Below, piece after piece: positions 8,993 through 16,693 of a stretch of 64,000 nucleotides of DNA. The stretch comes from Acidiferrum sp963764675. Lineage in GTDB: Bacteria > Acidobacteriota > Terriglobia > Acidiferrales > UBA7541. Numbering within the stretch: position 1 is the first letter of the stretch; each line of letters begins with the position of its first letter. The notes below the pieces were generated by a model, which was given only the letters and a program-made list of their open reading frames with translations, searched no databases and was not told the DNA's origin. The position numbers and the translations under genes are program-made. The DNA lies in contig CAVXTQ010000007.1 in the NCBI GenBank assembly GCA_963764675.1, forward strand, positions 1,054,001 through 1,118,000. Reading direction: 5' to 3'.

Positions 8993-9532
8993 TCAGGAGA
9001 GATTGAGGGCGCGTTTGAACGAACCCTTTTCACTGTCGATCTTTTTTTGCAATTGCAGGATGGAATAGAGCAAAGCCTCCGGCCGCGGAGGGCAGCCAGG
9101 AACGTACACGTCCACGGGAATCACTTGGTTGCATCCCTGGATGATGGCGTAATTATTGAAGACGCCGCCCGACGTGGCGCACGCGCCCATCGAGATAACC
9201 CACTTGGGCTCCGGCATTTGATCGTAAAGCTGCTTGATCACAGGCGCCATTTTTTGCGACAAACGGCCGGCAACGATCATCAAGTCGGCCTGCCGCGGCG
9301 ACGGGCGAAACACTTCCGCGCCAAAGCGCGCAACGTCGAAACGCGCCGCGGCCATCGACATCATCTCGATCGCGCAGCACGCCAGGCCGAATCCCAGCGG
9401 CCAAATCGAGCTCTTGCGAGCCCAGTTAACGGCCTTGTCCAGCGTGGTGAAGATGATGCCTTCATCCTCGAGGAGCTTGCCAAAGTCGTCGGGCTTATTC
9501 AGGGTGACGTGTTTGCCGAGTGAGGTGCTCAT
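8993..9532 (-). CDS. nuoB: NADH-quinone oxidoreductase subunit B
   Basis: The product (179 aa) is the complex I subunit that binds cluster N2 at the membrane-arm junction. All four ligand cysteines are present: C52 and C53 in GLACCAIEMM, C118 in MGACATSGG and C147 in VPGCPPRPEALLY. The rest matches the family in length and order. No other nuo gene is adjacent, so this copy is outside a nuo operon; it may be a second copy or the genome's operon may be split. It is transcribed toward a DinB-like gene. Confidence 0.96.
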   Translation of the reverse strand: MSTSLGKHVTLNKPDDFGKLLEDEGIIFTTLDKAVNWARKSSIWPLGFGLACCAIEMMSMAAARFDVARFGAEVFRPSPRQADLMIVAGRLSQKMAPVIKQLYDQMPEPKWVISMGACATSGGVFNNYAIIQGCNQVIPVDVYVPGCPPRPEALLYSILQLQKKIDSEKGSFKRALNLS

Positions 9533-9592
9533 GATGCCTCGCTTTTGTTAATTCTCGCATACGTATGCCGCGGATACAAACGAGGAGCTACA

Positions 9593-10369
9593 ATGTGCGT
9601 GTCCATGAACCTTTCCGGCATCTCGAAGGACACCTTCTTCGGCAAGCTGCTGCGAAGTCCCTTGAGACTGATTCCGCCGACGACGGTAGTTCCGATCCTG
9701 CAAGGTCCGCTGCGCGGAAAGAAGTGGATCGCCGGGTCCAGCACACACGGCTGTTGGGTGGGCAGCTTTGAGTATGAGAAGCAGCACGCCTTTCGGCGCG
9801 AGGTCACGCCCGGCGATGTGGTGTACGACCTCGGCGCGAACGTGGGATTCTACAGCCTGCTGGCGAGCGTGCTCACCGGCGACAAGGGCCACGTGTATTG
9901 CTTCGAGCCGCTGGCCGCGAACATTGCGCTGCTGAAGCGGCATGTCGAAATGAACCGCATCCAGAACTGCACCATTGTGGAGGCGGCGGCCACAGCGGTG
10001 GATGGCTTTGCGCGTTTCGATCCGTCGGCGGACCCATCCATGGCACATTTGTCGGAGCACGGTGAGAAAACGGTGCGAACCGTGCGAATCGATAGCTTGG
10101 TCGCGAGCGGAGAGGTCCGCCCTCCCGACGTGATGAAGATCGACATCGAAGGCGCCGAGGTTGCAGCTCTTCAGGGCGCAGCGCAAGTCATCGATAAGCA
10201 CCGGCCGACCATTTTGCTGGCGACCCACGGTCCGGACGCACATCAGGGTTGCCTGCAATTCCTGCGCGAGCGCGGCTACCACCTAGCATCGCTAACGTCT
10301 CAGCCGATCGAGTCGACCGCTGAACTCATCGCACGCGCCGATGTCGAAGTGCCGGCGACCATGGGCTAG
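9593..10369 (+). CDS. FkbM-family methyltransferase
   Basis: A 258-residue SAM-dependent methyltransferase. Motif I is VYDLGANVGFYSLLASVL (residues ~75-92), followed by YCFEPLAANIALLKRHVEMN and the FkbM signature VMKIDIEGAEVAALQGA (~residue 180). The family O-methylates sugars or polyketides; the target here is unknown. I chose ATG 9593 because AGGAG lies 5 bases before it; an upstream in-frame start at 9545 has no such site. It diverges from nuoB, with only 60 bp between starts. Confidence 0.88.
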   Translation: MCVSMNLSGISKDTFFGKLLRSPLRLIPPTTVVPILQGPLRGKKWIAGSSTHGCWVGSFEYEKQHAFRREVTPGDVVYDLGANVGFYSLLASVLTGDKGHVYCFEPLAANIALLKRHVEMNRIQNCTIVEAAATAVDGFARFDPSADPSMAHLSEHGEKTVRTVRIDSLVASGEVRPPDVMKIDIEGAEVAALQGAAQVIDKHRPTILLATHGPDAHQGCLQFLRERGYHLASLTSQPIESTAELIARADVEVPATMG

Positions 10370-10450
10370 TCCACATTGTCATCTGCTCCCTAAGGCAAAC
10401 TTGGGACCGGGCTCGGCCGTTCCCGAGATGCTCGGTGGGTCTCGAATGCG

Positions 10451-10882
10451 ATGTCCCGATACACGATGCCCGACCTTGCTCAACTGGGAGAGTTCGCCAA
10501 ACGCTACACTGCGGCGTGGTGCAGCCACGATGCCGCGAGCGTCGCTGCGCACTACGCACCGGACGGCTCGCTTACCATCAATGACGGCGTTCCATCGGTC
10601 GGTCGGACCGCCATCACAGAGGCTGCGCAGACGTTCATGACCGCCTTTCCAAATATGCAGGTGCTGATGGACGACGTCCTCATGCAGGGTGACCGTGCCG
10701 AATATCACTGGACGCTCATCGGCACGAACACCGGGCCGGGCGGCACCGGACACCGCGTTCGCATCAGCGGTTTCGAGGTGTGGGAGATCGGAGAAGACGG
10801 ACTCATTGCCGAGTCGCAGGGCCACTTCAATAGCACCACCTACCAACGCCAGCTTGAACATGGTGTCGAGGACTCCTCGTAA
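10451..10882 (+). CDS. SnoaL/NTF2-like protein
   Basis: A 143-residue single-domain protein of the NTF2-like fold. Typical features are the early helix LGEFAKRYTAAWCSHDAASVAAHYAPDGSL, then GRTAITEAAQTFMTAFPNMQVLMDDV and the strand-rich end GTGHRVRISGFEVWEIGEDGLI. Homologues include SnoaL-like cyclases and many proteins of unknown activity, so no substrate is proposed. It stands between the methyltransferase and the ArsR promoter. Confidence 0.8.
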   Translation: MSRYTMPDLAQLGEFAKRYTAAWCSHDAASVAAHYAPDGSLTINDGVPSVGRTAITEAAQTFMTAFPNMQVLMDDVLMQGDRAEYHWTLIGTNTGPGGTGHRVRISGFEVWEIGEDGLIAESQGHFNSTTYQRQLEHGVEDSS

Positions 10883-11006
10883 CACACCCGGATTAGTTCG
10901 CTTTTCTCCGAAAGCCCGTCGTGCGGCCGAGCTGACGATTTGCGGCGGACCGGACGACTCCAAGCGCGAACCGGTTTTTCCGGGTTGCAGAGGATCAAAA
11001 AAGTGC

Positions 11007-11042
11007 TTGACACATGCCCATATGGGCATGTATTGTGCACCC
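11007..11042 (+). promoter_or_regulatory. Promoter with a 20-bp palindromic operator for the ArsR gene
   Basis: A consensus -35 TTGACA is at 11007-11012. A perfect 20-bp palindrome ACATGCCCATATGGGCATGT fills 11012-11031, and a -10-like TATTGT follows at 11031-11036 with an 18-bp spacer. The operator thus sits between the two promoter boxes, as expected for repression by the dimeric ArsR-type product encoded next. The predicted start of transcription falls at about the ATG (11043), so the mRNA may be leaderless. Confidence 0.75.
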
Positions 11043-11372
11043 ATGGCCCGCGCCGCTACCACTTCCGATGCCTTCAACGCGGTCGCTGAGCCCCGGCGAC
11101 GCGACATCCTGAACTATCTGGCGCTGCAGGAGCGTCCCGTCGGGGATATCGTGGCGCGCCTGGGCTTGGAGCAGCCTTCGGTGTCGAAGCATCTGCGTGT
11201 CCTGCGCAACGTTGGCTTGGTTAGCGCGCGGCGCGACGGCCGTCAGATGCTCTATCGCATCAACGCGGAGGCGATCCGGCCACTACACGAGTGGACCAGC
11301 ACGTTCGAGCGGTTTTGGCGGCACCAACTGCTTCGCGTGAAAGAGCGCGCGGAGGCGAAACAGAACCCGTGA
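11043..11372 (+). CDS. ArsR-family winged-helix repressor
   Basis: The product has 109 residues. The winged-helix domain runs from FNAVAEPRRRDILNYLALQERPVGDIVARL through the recognition helix EQPSVSKHLRVLRNVGLV to the wing RRDGRQMLYRI. No metal-binding cysteine motif (ELCVC) is present, so this resembles the non-metal ArsR type that accompanies SRPBCC proteins. An in-frame ATG at 11022 lies inside the operator and is less likely. It is the first gene of a run with the SRPBCC, small CxxC, DUF899 and DinB genes, and it probably autoregulates them. Confidence 0.9.
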   Translation: MARAATTSDAFNAVAEPRRRDILNYLALQERPVGDIVARLGLEQPSVSKHLRVLRNVGLVSARRDGRQMLYRINAEAIRPLHEWTSTFERFWRHQLLRVKERAEAKQNP

Positions 11373-11429
11373 GTGGAGCGTTATAGTTTTTAGCAAGGAT
11401 CGAGACGACTTCTGGCTTGAGGAGGAAAG

Positions 11430-11900
11430 ATGAGCGCAGCAGCACCGAAGGTCACCCGGACAATTGAAGATCTGACACTGACTGTGACGCAAGAGATTCA
11501 CGTGCGCGCATCGCTGGACGTGACGTTCGCGGCGCTGCTTGAGCAACTCGGGCCAGGGAGTGGCATGCCGGACGGAAAACCGATGCCGATGAAGATCGAG
11601 CCGTGGCCCGGGGGCCGATGGTTCCGCGATTTGGGCGACAACAACGGTCATTTTTGGGCGCATGTGCAAGCGATCAAGCGGCCAACACTGCTGGAATTCA
11701 GCGGACCGCTATTCATGTCGTTCCCGGTAGTCTCGAACGTGCAATACCGGCTGAGCGAAGTGGACGGAGGAACGCTGATCAAGTTCCAGCACACCGCGAT
11801 GGGATTGATATCGGATGAGCATCGCACCGGAGTCGTCGGGGGCTGGAAACACATCCACGAGAGCGTTCGCCAACGGGCCGAAGCGCCGCGTTTGCAGTGA
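11430..11900 (+). CDS. SRPBCC (AHSA1-like) domain protein
   Basis: A 156-residue START/SRPBCC-fold protein. The sequence opens with LTVTQEIHVRASLDVTFAALLEQLG and has the usual PWPGGRWFRDLGDNNGHFWAHVQAIKRPTLLEFSGPL core and a C-terminal helix. A strong AGGAGG site precedes the ATG. ArsR-SRPBCC pairs are frequent in bacteria; the ligand is unknown. The protein should be cytoplasmic. Confidence 0.85.
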   Translation: MSAAAPKVTRTIEDLTLTVTQEIHVRASLDVTFAALLEQLGPGSGMPDGKPMPMKIEPWPGGRWFRDLGDNNGHFWAHVQAIKRPTLLEFSGPLFMSFPVVSNVQYRLSEVDGGTLIKFQHTAMGLISDEHRTGVVGGWKHIHESVRQRAEAPRLQ

Positions 11901-11927
11901 GCGGGGCCGCTGCCGGAGGAGAGACTT

Positions 11928-12077
11928 ATGTGTCCAGCGTGCATGGCTAGCGCGGCGTTGCTGGTCGCCGGAGTGATATCTAGCGGCGGGCTGACCGCAC
12001 TCGCTGCAAGGCTGCTTGGTACCAGGAGCAGAACGAAAAGGATTTGGTCGAAAGCACCTACAGAAAAGGAGAAGTAA
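11928..12077 (+). CDS. Small 49-residue protein with CPAC motif and one hydrophobic helix
   Basis: The reading frame runs from ATG 11928 to TAA 12075-12077 behind a GGAGGAG ribosome site. It opens with MCPACM, a CxxC pair at residues 2-5. A hydrophobic stretch (ASAALLVAGVISSGGLTALAARLL) is followed by a basic tail (GTRSRTKRIW). The stop is only 2 bp from the next ATG. A membrane-anchored redox or metal-binding microprotein would fit; no function is established. Confidence 0.65.
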   Translation: MCPACMASAALLVAGVISSGGLTALAARLLGTRSRTKRIWSKAPTEKEK

Positions 12078-12079
12078 TC

Positions 12080-12859
12080 ATGGCTACGGCTGCGAGCAAG
12101 GGAGAAGGTCCAAAGGTCGTTTCGCAAGCAGAATGGCTTGCGGCGCGAAAGGAACTATTGCTTAAGGAGAAGGAGTTTACGCGGCTGCGCGACGAACTGA
12201 GCCGTCAGCGCCGCGAATTGCCTTGGGAGAAGGTAGAAAAGCAATACACTTTCGATGGGCCGAAAGGCAAAGAGACGCTGGCCGATCTTTTCGGCGGCAA
12301 AAGCCAACTGATCGTCTATCACTTCATGTTCGGCCCTGGATGGAAAGAAGGCTGCCCAAGCTGCTCGTACATTTCGGACCACATCGACGGCAGCGTGCCG
12401 CACCTCGCGGCGCGCGACGTCCGACTAGCTGTGGTTTCGCGGGCGCCCTTGGCAGAGATCGAAGCGTTCAAGAAGCGTATGGGCTGGAGGTTTCATTGGG
12501 TGTCGTCGAACGGCAGCAATTTCAACTTCGACTATCAAGTGTCGATGAAGAAAGAAGACGTGGGCAAGGGCCCGGTCTACTACAACTATACAATGCAGGA
12601 ATTTCCGAGCGAGGAACGCCCGGGCACCAGCGTTTTCTACAAAGACGCGGCCGGCAACGTCTTCCATACCTATTCGAGCTACGGCCGCGGGCTGGATATC
12701 CTCGTCGGGGCCTACAACTGGCTGGATATTGCCCCGAAGGGCCGTGACGAGGAGGGCCTCAAGCATTCGATGGCATGGGTGCGCCACCACGACAAGTACA
12801 TCGAAGGCGAGTTGGTCGATCCAAAGGCCTTGTACACGCAACCTAAGAAAGCCGAATAA
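12080..12859 (+). CDS. DUF899 thioredoxin-like protein
   Basis: A 259-residue member of the DUF899 family, which has a thioredoxin-like fold. The core is TLADLFGGKSQLIVYHFMFGPGWKEGCPSCSYISDHIDG, with the CPSC pair at residues 92-95. It ends with the conserved SVFYKDAAGNVFHTYSSYGRGLD and the GAYNWLDIAPKGRDE motif. The family is presumed to be redox-active, but no reaction has been assigned here. ATG 12080 is preceded by AAAGGAGAAG; an upstream in-frame GTG-type start at 12044 overlaps the small gene. Confidence 0.88.
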   Translation: MATAASKGEGPKVVSQAEWLAARKELLLKEKEFTRLRDELSRQRRELPWEKVEKQYTFDGPKGKETLADLFGGKSQLIVYHFMFGPGWKEGCPSCSYISDHIDGSVPHLAARDVRLAVVSRAPLAEIEAFKKRMGWRFHWVSSNGSNFNFDYQVSMKKEDVGKGPVYYNYTMQEFPSEERPGTSVFYKDAAGNVFHTYSSYGRGLDILVGAYNWLDIAPKGRDEEGLKHSMAWVRHHDKYIEGELVDPKALYTQPKKAE

Positions 12860-12902
12860 CTCGGCTTGTTCCAAGAACAAGGTATAGCGGGGAGACCAAC
12901 AA

Positions 12903-13409
12903 ATGGTTCCAATGCTTGCACCAATGGTGAGTGAAATCCAGCAGGAGGCGGTCATCACCAAACGCGTCTTGGAACGCGTTCCAGCGGACAAGCTGGGGTG
13001 GAAACCTCATCCGAAATCGATGTCGCTGGGCCAACTGGCACTTCACATCGCCACGATTCCGGGCAACCTCGCGAAGCTTGCTCAAGCCGACGCGCTAGAT
13101 GTCGCCCAGGCTAATTTCGATCCTCCTGCAGCACGCGACACGAAAGAGATTCTCACCGCCCACGATGCGAGCATCAAAGCCGCGGAAGAATATCTCGGCA
13201 GCGTCAGCGAATCAGCGGCCATGGGAAATTGGCGTCTCACATCGAAGGGGAAAGAAGTGTTCGCCATCCCGCGTGTTGCGATGCTCCGCACGATCATGTT
13301 CAACCACTTGTACCATCACCGCGGCCAACTGTCGGTGTACCTGCGATTGCTGGACGTTCCGGTTCCGGTGATCTATGGCCGTAGCGCGGATGAGAACCCG
13401 TTTGCCTGA
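12903..13409 (+). CDS. DinB-family protein
   Basis: A 168-residue four-helix-bundle protein. The likely metal histidines are in LGQLALHIATIPG (~residue 45) and in the C-terminal MFNHLYHHRGQLSVYLR signature, which is characteristic of the DinB family. ATG 12903 follows GGGGAGACC. It is the last gene of the ArsR-led run. Its substrate is unknown; some relatives are bacillithiol- or mycothiol-dependent, and a bshB1 gene occurs elsewhere in the window. Confidence 0.87.
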   Translation: MVPMLAPMVSEIQQEAVITKRVLERVPADKLGWKPHPKSMSLGQLALHIATIPGNLAKLAQADALDVAQANFDPPAARDTKEILTAHDASIKAAEEYLGSVSESAAMGNWRLTSKGKEVFAIPRVAMLRTIMFNHLYHHRGQLSVYLRLLDVPVPVIYGRSADENPFA

Positions 13410-13448
13410 TAGCGAAGTCTTCGCAGAGAGACTGGCGATAAGTTTTCG

Positions 13449-14477
13449 CTAAACGTGAAGGACCACTTTGCCGAATTGCCGCCCGGCTTCGAGGTAGGCG
13501 TGCGCGGCGGCAGCTTCCTCCAGGGGAAAGACGCGATCGACGACCGGTTTCAGCCGCCCCGCCGCGACCAGCTTCATCACTGTTTGCAGCTCATCCTTCG
13601 TCCCCATGTACGAGCCAAGCAGCGAAAGCTGGCGGCTAAACAGAAAGCGCAGATCGATCTTGGCGTCGTAGCCCGTGGTCGCGCCGCAGGTAACCAGTCG
13701 GCCGGCAGGCGCTAGACTGGCGAGACTCTCGTCCCAAGTCGCCGTGCCAACGTGCTCGACAACAACATCCACGCCGCGTTTGTTGGTGATGCGCCGCACT
13801 TCCTCGCGAATTTTCTGCGCCTTGTGGTTGATCGTGTGGTCGGCGCCGAGTTGCCGCGCTTTTTCTAACTTTTCCGCGGTGCCGGCGGTGGCGATCACGC
13901 TCGCGCCAAGAAACTTCGCCACTTGAATCGCCGCGGAGCCCACGCCGCTGCCTGCGCCAAGCACGAGCACATCCTCTCCGGCCTGTAGCTCCGCGCGGCT
14001 CAAGAGCATGTGCCAGGCAGTCTGGAAAACGAGTGGCACCGCAGCAGCTTCCTCGAACGAAAGATTTTCCGGAAACGGCAGGCAATTCACTTCGGGCGCG
14101 CGGACGAATTCAGCGCAACCTCCGTCAATCATGTAGCCAAGATTGGTGAATTGGCGGCAGCGGTTGTCGCGGCCAGCGAGGCAGGCCGGGCATTTGCCGC
14201 AGGTGACGCCGGGCGCAAGCACCACCTTCTGGCCCACCCGGACCATCGTGACATCGGCGCCGATTTGCGCGATCTCGCCCGCCACATCGCTGCCGGGAAT
14301 ATGCGGCAGCGGTATAGGCACGTTTGGCAATCCGCCGCGAACCCACAAATCAAGGTGATTAAGCGCGCAAGCCCGCACCCGAACCAACACCTCGTTGGCA
14401 CGAATCGCCGGCTCTGGTGCTTCGGTGTATTTGAGGACTTCGGGCCCACCATGCTGGTGGAAAACGACCGCCTTCAC
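13449..14477 (-). CDS. Zinc-type quinone oxidoreductase/alcohol dehydrogenase (MDR)
   Basis: A 342-residue medium-chain dehydrogenase. The N-terminal GroES-like domain begins VKAVVFHQHGGPEVLKY. Four structural-zinc cysteines are at residues 93, 96, 99 and 107 (CGKCPACLAGRDNRC). The NAD(P)-binding motif is VLVLGAGSGVGSAAIQVAKFLGA. It probably reduces quinones or oxidises alcohols; the substrate cannot be inferred. The GTG start at 14477 overlaps the stop of the upstream membrane protein (GTGA), so I prefer it over the longer frame reaching 14693. Confidence 0.9.
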   Translation of the reverse strand: MKAVVFHQHGGPEVLKYTEAPEPAIRANEVLVRVRACALNHLDLWVRGGLPNVPIPLPHIPGSDVAGEIAQIGADVTMVRVGQKVVLAPGVTCGKCPACLAGRDNRCRQFTNLGYMIDGGCAEFVRAPEVNCLPFPENLSFEEAAAVPLVFQTAWHMLLSRAELQAGEDVLVLGAGSGVGSAAIQVAKFLGASVIATAGTAEKLEKARQLGADHTINHKAQKIREEVRRITNKRGVDVVVEHVGTATWDESLASLAPAGRLVTCGATTGYDAKIDLRFLFSRQLSLLGSYMGTKDELQTVMKLVAAGRLKPVVDRVFPLEEAAAAHAYLEAGRQFGKVVLHV

Positions 14478-14788
14478 GTACGGCTCCCGGTTTTCTTTCC
14501 GGTGAGCAAACCAACCAGCACCGCGGCAGCCAAAAGCGCGCACCAAATCCAGGGTAGGTTGACGTAGAACTTGCCGAGCCGGGGCTCGAGGTAGAACGTA
14601 GCGCCATGTTCGTGCACGACGAAGGAATGCGCGGCATCCGGCGTCCAGGTGGAGAAATGATGTATGCGCGCGGTGAGGATAGGCCAAACGCACGCCGCAA
14701 CAATAAAGAGCGCCAACAGGAGGAAAAACACGGCCTCAGAGGCGGACACCAGTGGCTCTGGCTTAGGCGAAGAGGGGACAGATTCCAT
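14474..14788 (-). CDS. Small two-helix membrane protein
   Basis: A 104-residue protein with hydrophobic segments at residues ~17-39 and ~79-97, flanking a soluble loop (HHFSTWTPDAAHSFVVHEHGATFYLEPRLGKFYVN). The C-terminus is basic (TGKKTGSRT). No family was recognised. Its stop overlaps the MDR start, which indicates an operon. Confidence 0.6.
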   Translation of the reverse strand: MESVPSSPKPEPLVSASEAVFFLLLALFIVAACVWPILTARIHHFSTWTPDAAHSFVVHEHGATFYLEPRLGKFYVNLPWIWCALLAAAVLVGLLTGKKTGSRT

Positions 14789-14879
14789 GAGTGCAGTCTA
14801 ACGAGAGGACAGGCAGGCTGTCTAGACAGCCAGAATTGACGCGCCAATCCGCGAAGGGTAGCGTAAAATATGAACATAG

Positions 14880-15704
14880 ATGGACATCTTTGAAGAAATC
14901 GTGAAGATGCGCCGGATCGGGCAGCGAGGTGCGCTGGCTACGATCGTGCACACCAACGGCTCGATTCCCAGCTTCGAAAGCTCTCGGATGCTGGTGCGCG
15001 AAGATGGGTCGCTGGTAGGGACCATCGGCGGCGGCTGCGTGGAAGCGGAAGTGTGGGCCGCCGCGAAAGAAGTGATGCAAAACGAAGCGCCGCGGAAAAT
15101 GGTCTTCAACCTGAACAACGAAGCCACCTACGACAATGGCTTGATTTGCGGCGGCACAGTGGAGATTTTCGTCGAACCGATTCTGCCGCAGCCGATGCTG
15201 TACGTGTTCGGCGGCGGACACGTGTCGATGGCACTGGCGAAGGCCGCAAGCGCCGCGGGATTCGCGGTGGGCGTGGTCGACGATCGCGACACCTTCGCGA
15301 ATTTGCAGCGCTTCCCGATGGCGCAGGAAATCTTCACCAGCTACGACGAAGCATTTAATGCCCTTCACCCCAGCGCCGCGACGTACCTGGTGATCGTGAC
15401 CCGCGGGCACAAAGAAGACATGCGCGTGCTGGCATGGGCGGTGCGGACCGAAGCTCGCTACATCGGCATGATCGGAAGCAAACGCAAAGTTTTGTCGGTG
15501 TACAAGGCGCTCGAGAACGAAGGCTACCGCCCGGAAGAGTTCGAGCGCGTCTATGCACCGACGGGTCTAGAGATTGGCGCTTTATCGCCGGAAGAAATTG
15601 CGATCAGCATCGTGGCGGAGCTGGTCGCTGTGCGACGCAACGCGGAGAGTGCCGCGCACAAAAAAGTAAAGATCGAATCGCGGCCAGCCCTCGGCGCACG
15701 GTAA
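14880..15704 (+). CDS. xdhC: XdhC/CoxI-family molybdenum enzyme maturation factor
   Basis: A 274-residue protein. The N-terminal XdhC_CoxI domain (GQRGALATIVHTNGSIPSFESSRMLVREDGSLVGTIGGGCVEAE) is followed by a Rossmann domain with MLYVFGGGHVSMALAKAASAAGFAVGVVDDRD. XdhC proteins bind molybdenum cofactor and help load it, after sulfuration, into xanthine dehydrogenase-type hydroxylases. It is 6 bp from the MocA-like gene. The hydroxylase structural genes are not in the window. Confidence 0.92.
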   Translation: MDIFEEIVKMRRIGQRGALATIVHTNGSIPSFESSRMLVREDGSLVGTIGGGCVEAEVWAAAKEVMQNEAPRKMVFNLNNEATYDNGLICGGTVEIFVEPILPQPMLYVFGGGHVSMALAKAASAAGFAVGVVDDRDTFANLQRFPMAQEIFTSYDEAFNALHPSAATYLVIVTRGHKEDMRVLAWAVRTEARYIGMIGSKRKVLSVYKALENEGYRPEEFERVYAPTGLEIGALSPEEIAISIVAELVAVRRNAESAAHKKVKIESRPALGAR

Positions 15705-15710
15705 GGCATC

Positions 15711-16301
15711 ATGTTAGCCGCAGTCATCCTTTCGGGTGGCGCGTCCCAGCGGATGGGCTCGCCCAAGGCGCTGCTTCCCTACCAGGGACGCCCGTTCCTG
15801 GAGCATCTACTGGACGTCACCCTGCACCCAAAAATCGGCGCGCGCCGCGTAGTTCTGGGCCCGCACGCCGAACCGATCGCCAGCGCGGTGCACCTTGCCG
15901 CGGACGAAATCGTGATCAACAAGGAGTGGGAAAAGGGTCAGCTCAGTTCGATTCACGCCGCCGTACGCGGTCTACCTGCGGGAACCGACGGATTGCTCTT
16001 GTGCTTGATCGACCATCCGCTGATCAGCGCGGCGCTAGTCAACGATTTGATCGAACAGTTCTACGCATCGCAAGCGGCCGGGCAGGTGAAGATTGTGATG
16101 CCTGTGTTTCGCGGGCAGCGCGGGCATCCGGTGATTTTCTCAGCCGCGCTATACGACGAATTGCTTGCCGCGCCGCTGGACAAGGGCGCGCGCGCCGTAG
16201 TCTGGGCACACGCGGGAGAAGTCCGCGAAGTGCCCACCACGGAACAGGGATGCGTGCTGAACTTGAATGATCCGGAGACGCTGGCGCGCGCGACCGGCTG
16301 A
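15711..16301 (+). CDS. MobA/MocA-like nucleotidyltransferase
   Basis: A 196-residue nucleotidyltransferase. The signature ILSGGASQRMGSPKALLPYQGRPFLEHLL at residues 6-34 binds NTP, and LLLCLIDHPLISAALVNDL holds the metal aspartate. MocA makes molybdopterin cytosine dinucleotide for xanthine dehydrogenase-type enzymes; CTP use is inferred from the link to xdhC. It converges on the NifU-like gene with 22 bp between stops. Confidence 0.88.
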   Translation: MLAAVILSGGASQRMGSPKALLPYQGRPFLEHLLDVTLHPKIGARRVVLGPHAEPIASAVHLAADEIVINKEWEKGQLSSIHAAVRGLPAGTDGLLLCLIDHPLISAALVNDLIEQFYASQAAGQVKIVMPVFRGQRGHPVIFSAALYDELLAAPLDKGARAVVWAHAGEVREVPTTEQGCVLNLNDPETLARATG

Positions 16302-16323
16302 TTGGCCTACTTCGGTATGCCGC

Positions 16324-16677
16324 CTAGAGCTTTCCAAGAAGCGCTCGCAAAGCATCGCTTGCAAGCTGTGCACCGTGAAACGTCGCGGCCGGAAGCACCC
16401 CAAGAGCCTCCGATAGCGATTCAGAAGTGATCACGCCACATTCGGCGAGTGTTCGGCCGTGCAACTGTTCCGTGAGCAGCGACGCGCAGGCGATCGCGGT
16501 AGTGCAACCGCGGCAAAGGAAGCGCGCTTCCGCGATGCGGCCGCCGTTCATGCGCGCCGCAAGCCGTAGGATATCGCCGCAAACGGGATTGCTGACTTCA
16601 ATGCTGGCGTCGGCCGAAGGAAGTTGCCCGGCATTGCGCGGATTGCGGAAGTGATCGAGGACGGCGTCGCTGAACAT
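16324..16677 (-). CDS. IscU/NifU-like Fe-S scaffold lacking the third cysteine
   Basis: A 117-residue protein that aligns with the NifU N-terminal/IscU scaffold: MFSDAVLDHFRNPRNAGQLP, then C33 and D35 in NPVCGDI, and C58 in RFLCRGCTTAIACASLLTE. In IscU the third cluster ligand is the Cys in an HC pair near the end; here the equivalent is H101-G102 in ATFHGAQLASDAL, so that cysteine is missing. It may not hold a [2Fe-2S] cluster in the usual way. It lies beside the molybdenum maturation genes and directly downstream of the formamidase gene. Confidence 0.85.
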   Translation of the reverse strand: MFSDAVLDHFRNPRNAGQLPSADASIEVSNPVCGDILRLAARMNGGRIAEARFLCRGCTTAIACASLLTEQLHGRTLAECGVITSESLSEALGVLPAATFHGAQLASDALRALLGKL

Positions 16678-16693
16678 TGTGTACTTTTTGGGC

